From positions 1,054,001 to 1,118,000 of the forward strand of contig OZ038440.1 in the NCBI GenBank assembly GCA_964036275.1: DNA of 64,000 nucleotides. The letters are read 5' to 3'. Below the pieces are notes generated by a model, which was given only the letters and a program-made list of their open reading frames with translations, had not been told where the DNA came from and made no database searches. Each line of letters opens with the position of its first letter. The stretch's first letter is position 1. The position numbers and the translations under genes are program-made. Below, piece after piece: positions 27,001 through 36,000 of the stretch. This DNA is from Litoditis marina (lineage: Eukaryota; Nematoda; Chromadorea; Rhabditida; Rhabditidae).

Positions 27001-30000
27001 ATGCTAATAATGATGGTCACTCCACGCCTGGTGCCTACAATCTCCTATGCAAACATATAGTTGTACGTATGTGTATCCACACTCTCACCACAACCGAGAG
27101 CTCAAACCGAGGCCATACCCCGACCCCCATTCGAATGACCATACAAATAAGTGAAATAACGCAGAACGCAGGTATCGAGGCTACCAAGTGAATAGAAACA
27201 AGCCATTATAATTGTAGAAATACTAGAGATTGGGAAGAGCCACTCCGGTTAAAAATCACAAACTCAAAGTAGTAGCGAAATCTAAGGAAGAGGGACAGGA
27301 ACTGTCATAGTTGTAGTTGGATTCGAGCGCAGAACAAAATCTTAGAATCTCGAAGAGGGGGGGGGGGGGGGGGCAAACATACACCAGTAAGGTCTGACTA
27401 AGCAACAAAAAAATAGTCCGTTTTCAGATGTAAACAAGTGAAAATTTAGGATTTTTCATCAAAAGTAGACCGATTTTCATATTTTCGGCTAAAAAGTTGT
27501 CCGTTTGTTGAATTTTTCTGACTAATCGGACAACCTTGCTGGTGTATGGGGTATGGGGGCAAAGTGCCAGCAGAACACGAAACTTTCGTAGGCTCAGAGT
27601 GACTCGCTCATGTACAGATTCACATATTAGAATCATTATACTACAGAGACAAGAAGTATGTCGGAATATCTTGCGATTGGCCAAGTAGCCTTTGGTGGCA
27701 GAGATGAAGGGTGTAAGAATGACACTGGTTGAGTGACATTATTGTGGAGCCGCTGTTGCGACTGGGACCAAGAAGAGTATAAACCCGTCACCACGGGTCA
27801 CCAACAAACAACACACATCAAAAGCGGGCGGCAAATAAATGAAAAGCGTAGTGAAGCCTAGTGTTCGTGTTGTTTACTGTAGTTTCAGTTTCTGTTCTAA
27901 TACCAGTTACAAGTTGCAACCTTATGCACAGCACCTATGCATCCGTTCAGATATTCGAATAACGTATTGTCATTTCAATGTTCGATAGTTTACTATATGC
28001 CAAAAACAGACTGGAATGGAACGTAAATCACATGTAGCCAGACATCTTCTCCTCGTTTCTCGTACACCTACTCCTACGACTATTCCGGGAAAATAAATTG
28101 CGATCATAAATTTGCCAACGCAACACTCGCCAACACAAACAGCCCTCTCCATTGTCCAAGACACTGATTTATACGGAATGAGAAAAATGCAAACCTTGTC
28201 CCATCAGGGCTATACTTTGTAGTGCTTTCGTCGTCTGACAGGCCAGTATGATTGCGGGCAGACGGAGACGAACTTGCAGCTCTTCTCTGAAATGAATTAA
28301 GGATTAGTAAAAAGTGGGGGAACCAACGAATGTGTGAGTTGTGTTTGGTTCGACCTCTATATCAGCAAAAAGTGAACAATACAAATTGCTGTGATACTGT
28401 AGCAGAAGTATTCCGCAAAAATAGAACAATACAAATGTTGCACAATGGTTCACAACGCACGCATGATATTTCAGAAATTGCCGAAGGGTATTTCATGTGT
28501 GCTTTGACGACATGCGTGCGTTGTGAACCATTGTGCAACATTTGTATTGTTCTATTTTTGCAGAATACTTCTGCTACAGTATCACAGCAATTCGTATCGT
28601 TCACTTTTTGCTGATATCGAGGTCGAACCAAACACAACTCACACATTTGTTGGTTCCCCCACTTTTTACTAATTGTCCTTTTTTTGCTAGTTGTACTCCT
28701 ACAACTTCATATGTTGCCTATTCAAAGGAATCTTGTAAACTCATTATATTATTATGGAAATCTCAGTTTTGTGTGTGCACGAAGCCGAATGCAGACCATA
28801 AAATTGCTGATGTTGTAATATAACGCAGGTTACTGGCTCTGTGACTATCAACAACTGAACAAAAACGCTAAACGTTCCGATTGACATGTACACCGCTTTT
28901 AGCGGCGATAAGCGATGGGGATTGGCGCCATTGACAAATCTACAATTAGAGACACCAACTCACTTACAATATAGCCATTATTTCCAATACCACATCAAAA
29001 ACCTTCGTTGAAACTTTTTTTCATTCCTGCGTCAATTGAGATTGACACACGCGTCTGGCGCCAGAACGAAACTAAATTTTCTAGGTTTTTGAGCTACCAG
29101 TACACACTACATGTGTCAATTACTGATTGGAGCAATATTCAAACTATTCAATTGTCAGTTTCGTGTGTTTTTGTTTTGGCGCCATTTGGCGTCTGTTCCG
29201 AGCCAGACGATAAAATTCGATTTTGAATTTGTGGATCTTTATTTCACATTGGAATATTCAATATCTGTTAACTTGAAACAGTTTGATTGACGATAACCGA
29301 TATTTTTCCAACTTTGGCGCCAATTGGCGCCAGCGCACAATGCCAACAGAACTTTCTTTGATTTTCAGATTGAGCATCTTACTTGCCATGTGATAGTTAT
29401 TTAGTGTACCGAATTTCAGACGATTCCATTGACGCTGTCGTGAGTTTGGGTTTTGGCGCCATCTGGCGCCTGGTTCGAGCGCCAGAAGAAAAATTTCAGT
29501 TTTGGAAATAGACTTTCACACTTTCCACCAAATTATTCAATTTCTATCAGTGTTCAACATTTTAGTTGACGATAAATAGTGTTTTGCCGTTTTTGGCGCC
29601 TATTGGCGCCAGCGCCGGGCGCCAATGATGATGTATTCATTTCATATTTGGCGCGACGGGCTAACTTTTGCATTAGAACTCATGTTTCCAATTTCAGCTA
29701 GATCGGTTCGATAGTTTTTCCAATAGTCGTTTTTGGCGCCTACTGGCGCCCGGCGCCAGAGATTACACATACATTTCATACTTGGCGCGACGAGCTAACT
29801 TTTGCCATAGAATAGATGTTTCAAATTTCAGCCAAATTGGTTCAGTAGTTTTTCCACTACGATGCGGACAGAATTCCGTGAGGGAGGAGGGACGAGGGAC
29901 GAATTACGGCGGAACTTTTCAACAACGACACGAAACCATAACTCAGGCGAAAATAATCCGATTTGGCTGAAATTTTCACACAATGTTCAATTCGTGATTC

Positions 30001-33000
30001 TCTAACGTTCTCTCCTTTTAGTTTTCAAAAAAAGAATATGTTTGAAGATTTTTGTTAATTAAAAGGAAAAAACGAGTCCGCAATGGCCAAACCAAAGACA
30101 ACTCACGCAGAGCGCTTCGCGCTCCGCGCGATTAGAGTCTTTGAACTTTGCGCTCTAGGCCTCCATGTACAGGCGTAAACTTACAATTACTACAGTACAT
30201 GAATACTATAAAACATGAACACTGAAGCTCCCAGACAGCTGGGAGCTCAAACCTAATTCAACGGTCAAGACAATTACGGTAGAATCTCCCCCAACGACAT
30301 TCATGAGATTCATGACAAAATACTAGATTTTAGTGTACCGGAGAAATTGATAGGACGGTAAGATAGTGAATATAGCCACTTACCCACTCATACAGTAATG
30401 CTCCAGAAGAAATGGCAGTGAAGGAAATGCGAACGGGCTGTTTTCCAACCTCACCTATAACGATCATATAGATTGCAATTACCAAGCTGCTCTATGTTCA
30501 TTACCATGAGGAATATCATGAGAACCCCGGGAACTATGTATATTTCACAGTGTACAGCCATTTGAGCGTTAAGCTAGAACTATATGAACTATAGACCTAC
30601 AGGCAGTACTTCAATTGGTGAGATTATATAGGGTTTGTCAAGCCGTTGTGGACACCGTACCATCGATTTTGTATGGGATGGGGTTTGGCGAGCGGCCAGT
30701 TTGTCTGCGTATCATTGATCTACTCACTCTCTCAACTGCTGGCAGATAATCAACGACCGCTCGCCCCGCACCACTCAATCAATTGAACACTCTGCTGTCT
30801 TTATGGGGAAAATGGCGACTATACCGGTTACTCGACACAAAACTTTCAAAGCAATAAGCTTGCTTCTTATGGGAATCATACATCGAAATCCTGAATATTT
30901 TCTGAACTAACTATATAAATAGATCACAAATGAATACCAACCCCGCGACTGGTTCCAACTTGAATGATGTAATGATCCGTCTCCACGTCAAATCCCACGG
31001 GGAGGCGTACGGAAACGGCCATGCAGGAAGATCTCGATGCCGAACGGACAATGAAGTTCTGGAATGGAGAGAAATACATGTCTATACCTAAACCAAACTC
31101 CGATCAGAACTCATGAACAAAAACGACAAGCAACGATTATGATTTATGACTTTAGTTGACGGAACGGAACTTTATTTTAACAAAAGTTCATACAATGAAG
31201 TGAGTTTATGAGACAGGACGTTTTTCCATGGAAGCAATAAGCTCCATAAAATTAAGACTATTCGTCATGGAGAAAAACTTTTTTCTATTCGAATCAAAAA
31301 ACCAATAAAAGGAGGACAGATACGAGACTTGAAACTGACCCCAGGTTCCATGTGTCTCAGCATGTGAGTGGCTGCTGGACGACCAATATGCGGAAGGTAC
31401 CTGAAAACATGTAAAGTAAATTATACGGAAACTTCTAAAAATTTGCAACATTGTAAAACAACTGTGATCTGAAAACTATAACTCCGACAATAAAGTCAAA
31501 ATCTGAGCTCTTCCGCTTCTAATTGAACCTGACAATATTTGAAGTTTTGAGTAGTTTACATCAATCTTTCCCAAATTGTCAACTATGTCTTCAGAAAAGT
31601 GAAGTATAAAGTATAACATGACGTCAAATCAGAACGATAAACGAACCATATAGAGTGTGTGCGTATGATCTGTTCCAGTAGTGTTGGCTTCCTCTCCAGT
31701 GGGCCTGTGGTTGTGGAGTAGACTGAAGTAGACGACTCCCTCCCTGCGGCTCCACCGTAGGCAGAGGTAGAAGGGGGACGGGGGCGCTGCAATTTGAAAT
31801 TTCACCATAAATAAGTTCAACTTTTTTGTATCAGCTTGATTTTCAGTTATTTTGAGCCACAGTACACACTCGGAGGCATGAATCTGCTGCTCAAACCTTG
31901 AATGCAGGCTGTCTCAGCAAAAAAAGAAATTTGACGTTTTCTAAGTTGAGGGTTTTCCTTCTAGAACTTTTGCGAAATAATTGTACGACAATGGTTATAT
32001 AAAGAGTAATTGGAATATTTAGAGAGGTGACAATGACTTAGATAAGACAATACGTTGTATGTTCCAACTTTCCCACCTGTTCTACCGACTCGGCAATCTC
32101 CCTGACAATGGGACTGTGCGAGTATTGTGGGGGCACGGTCCACTCGGGTCCCATGCGGATCATACTCGCCTCCAATTGACTGTCCTCCCCCTTACTGGAT
32201 CCTATCTCCGGGTCGCCCGTGCAACTATTAGCAGCTGAAAAACATGTATTGATTTCTCTTCAGAAAGGATTGAAGGTCTTGAATTCCAATACGCTTTATG
32301 AGTCGAGAGTCGTGTAATAATGTATTGAAATCAACCACTTTGCATTTCGGGCTGCACGCTGCAAACTAAAACCAATCTTACAAACTTGTCCATACTATAT
32401 AAAAATGAATCTGAACACAGCTAAAGTAGACGTCATGGAAAATCGATCATTTTGAATGTTTAACTTATCTTAAGAAAAAGAACGTGTTTTCAAATAGAAA
32501 GAACAACATTACTCACATTTCTATACGGAATCATAAAATTGCACTAACGTTATTTGAAAAAAGCGTTTTGATCGTTTGTGTTTTAGAGGTTAGTGTGAAT
32601 GAGATGACTATTGCTCACTGGTCAGTAGTCAGTTTTACTGGCATTCTGGCTATGTTGCAAATTTCAAAAATTTCAAGCAAATTTCAAAAGATGTACGATC
32701 AAATTTGAAACTCGAGTCTTGTTCGTATACTTAGATCTTAGATCAGATGACACGAAAACTCCGGAACGGTTTGATTGAGCAAGCTAAAAGAAGGGTCGTT
32801 TGGTCAAAACTCATAAACTTTGGCTGGATCACCTCAATAAACTCTGAGAACTAAGAAATGAATCGATTGATTGTAGGCAATTCTTCCAAGCGCAGTATAA
32901 TAGCCAATAGTAAGCAAAGCGAAAAAAGGCCCGATCCATATACAAGTAACTGGCCATACACCACGCCGTAGTGAATCATGATTAGATGATGGAAAACGGT

Positions 33001-36000
33001 TACAAATACCAGCAGTTTGTCATAGGATTGATTGAATGTAAATATAGATCCTTCTGTGATTAGAATAGTATGTAAATATACAACAAATCCGCGAAATGCT
33101 ACCAAACTATTAACGTTAACGTTGAACCGCGAATAGACTAAACAAATAGAAAGCTAACAGCTAAATCTAATTCTACCTAACTCGAATACCTTTATAGCTA
33201 CCGAAAAACAAGATATGTGGCTAGTTGCTAGTAGGTAGCAGTTACGGCACATAACTCAAAATTCCAACGTAGCAACGTTTTGCTAGAGCAGTTTTGTTTT
33301 GGTTTTGAAAAATTGACATACTGAACTCTAGGGTTTTAAAATTTAGCTACAACTTCATCTACAGTCTACAGACAGAAACATTCATATCTATTCTCCGAGC
33401 TGGCAGAAAACCTTACCGAGTCCGAAACACGGGCAGCAGTGTCGAATTTGCTGCGAAAAGCTAGCGGTTGGCCGGCTGTTCATTGTTTTAGGCACTTTTC
33501 GCATACAGAACAGCTTTCCCGCGAGTAAGGGAAGAATAAATGCTAGCTGCGGAATGTGAGAACTAGTCACTGTTTAGAGCAAATTCCCATTACAATATGC
33601 AGAGAACAGTGGTTGGAAAAAGAGACAAATTCTCACTTTCCCAAAAATAGTACACCATACGAAAAGATACCCCTTACTATAAATAGTGTTAGGGCTTATT
33701 AAACTTTATTCGAACATTATCATTAGATAATATTAGTAAACAAAACGATCAGATGGAAAGTTTAAAGTACACGTAACACGTACAGTATGAAGATCATGTG
33801 ATCATATGATCATGACCATTATTGAGAACGCAAAAAAAACAGATATTCTTGTTCTTGTGACCTGTGATTGATAGTAACTTCAACCCAGTTACCCAGTAAA
33901 ATTTAAGCTTGCGCGAGAAATAGAAACCTCGCATCTCGCACTCTCGGCAGTAAATTCTATGGACACTCAAGTGATTCAATGGGATGTGTGAATTTCTACA
34001 TACTTGTAGTGTTTTGTTTGTTGAATATTGGCGAGTAACCAAACAATTCATGTCTAGAGTGTATAATTATGTAGGTAGTGAAGGCCATGAAGGTCGAACG
34101 CTCGAACGTCCAATACACGAAAATGATCAGTGAGAGCTGAGAGGCTGACTGACAGGAAGCGAGCTGCTATTTTTAAACTTTCATTATTCCTCATCATTTA
34201 CAAATTTACAAATAATTTAAATGGAATAACATTGTTTTTGATTGAGCGCAATAGTAAAAAAATTAAAGTCAACTTTAGAGGCAATGGCTTCATGAACATT
34301 TTGATTTCAAAGAAGCAAGAAGCTGTATATTGCATTTTGAAGTCATTACTCATTCATCAGTTAGAAAGCAAATCAATTATCAACAAAATGATCTTTACAA
34401 AGTACGTTTGACATTAACAAGAAAGTTCGAAAAAACTTTTTAATACAAATGTCTTGCACGAAATACGTTTACGCATTTACCAACGCTTAACAGCCAGGCA
34501 GCCAGCTGGTTTCATAGAGCGGTGAAAGCAAAAACAACCAAACAGCTCATAGACACAGAGCCTCACTTGTCATGGAAATCGGCGTCACTTTGATATATTC
34601 GAATTTAACCAAGCAGAATACGAAGCAGAGCAAAATGATTCGGAGCAGTACAAACCGAAACGTCCGAAACCATTATATAAAGCCGCCAGCAATGAGTGAG
34701 TTCATGGAATAACAGGATGGTTTCTGATAAAACTGTCTAACAGTCTAACTGACTACTGACAGCCGCATAAAAAAGAGCGATAACGAGCGAGTAACGCAAT
34801 ATGCTCTATGCACGAGACCTCAAGCTGGAATTCGCCAGAGGCCCAAAAGCTACTTTTTGAATCAGGAAGCAGGTTCTTGTTCGAGCATAGACTGTCGCAA
34901 GCTCGCAAGATTCTGTTTCAGAGTCCATCTTCAATCACTTTCTGTTCTGATTACTAATGTAAAATAATCATTGAAATATGAAATACCTTGTTCTACTTTC
35001 ACTTCGACTGGCACGGAAGTAATGTCCTCCATCTGAACCCGAATGGATTCTGGTTCACAGCTTGGCCTGAAATGAAGAAAAATGGATGAATGTAATGTAT
35101 AAAAAACAAACTGAGTTACTGAATATAATTTTACCTCAAAATCAAACTTAAGTTACCATGATTCGCTGAATGATTCAACAAAGATGAAACTTTAATGACA
35201 TTTTGAGAACAGGAATCAGGAAACAGCAGTGGCCGTATTCACCACATAGACAATATTTCAGGACTAGCGAGCTAGAATACCGGTACTTGCGCGCTAGAAC
35301 ACCGCAATGACCGATTTGACACATAGGTTGTCGCGCTATTCTTGGGCGCAAGTACCGATATTGTTCGGCGCAACTAGCGCTTTCATCGGGCGGTAGTACC
35401 GCTTTTTGGAATACAGCCATGCGAAAATTTGCTCGCTACCGAAATTTTATTCATTTATCAAAAAATATTGAAATACAATCACATTTATTCGCACGTTTCC
35501 ATATAATACAAACATGTATACAAAAAGAACCATAAACTTGAAAATCAAGTTAAAAACATAGCACAACTATAACTAAAAAGACTCGTAGACTCATAACGTA
35601 AAGAGAAAGTGAATCACTATTAACATGATGGACGGAACGAAAAATCGACATTTACATTACCTGATCTACAGAAAAGAGATAATATGTGAATGGATGATAC
35701 AATAATCAAGAAAACATCCTCGATGGGATTATGTCTATGTTCTAATACTAAAAGTTAAACAGTTAGATTAAATCGGACAATAGTATTCAGTTCACTGTTT
35801 TTGAATGAATATTCTTCCTCTATAAAAACAAATATCTAGAGAGTGGGTCCAACAATTATACAAGTCCGCTACTTACCGAAACCTTCAATGATGCGAAGAA
35901 GTAAAACTACCTTTAAAACGTTTCCAGTTGTAATTTATAAAAAGAGAAATAACTGTACCAAGTTTTGTTTCATGTCGGCTATCTGCTTGACGAGTAATTT

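Larger units (their letters stand above)
22664..28194 (-). other. RIN intron 8 (5.5 kb), no nested gene recognised
   Basis: Intron between the exon that ends LMGQ and the one that begins DFWSS. It contains the hAT-like element at 25254-26037, a 13-base C tract (24997-25009) and a 17-base G tract (27357-27373). Otherwise only short, unconvincing open frames are present. Confidence 0.6.
4830..28286 (-). other. rin: RIN exons 8-25: RIN motif and long low-complexity linker
   Basis: Exons: 28195-28286, 22500-22663, 22097-22229, 21869-21928, 20803-20974, 18986-19134, 18576-18700, 18116-18204, 17397-17489, 17029-17197, 16417-16559, 15984-16106, 7435-7630, 6559-6718, 6202-6324, 5772-5946, 5279-5375, 4830-4990. 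The first two encode the conserved post-SH2 stretch ending LMGQDFWSSD, typical of RIN proteins. The rest is rich in Ser, Thr, Pro, Gln and Asn (a QQQQK run, an N5 run and an acidic EEDSDSD/DSDDDD patch) and is expected to be disordered. No domain is recognised there. Phase continuity, strong donors and good acceptors support each exon. Small extra exons in the 8.3-kb intron remain possible. Confidence 0.85.

Noticed and set aside
28330..28646. Two nearly identical 94-codon genes on opposite strands
   Set aside because: They are the same sequence read from the two arms of a palindrome; no family and no splice context.
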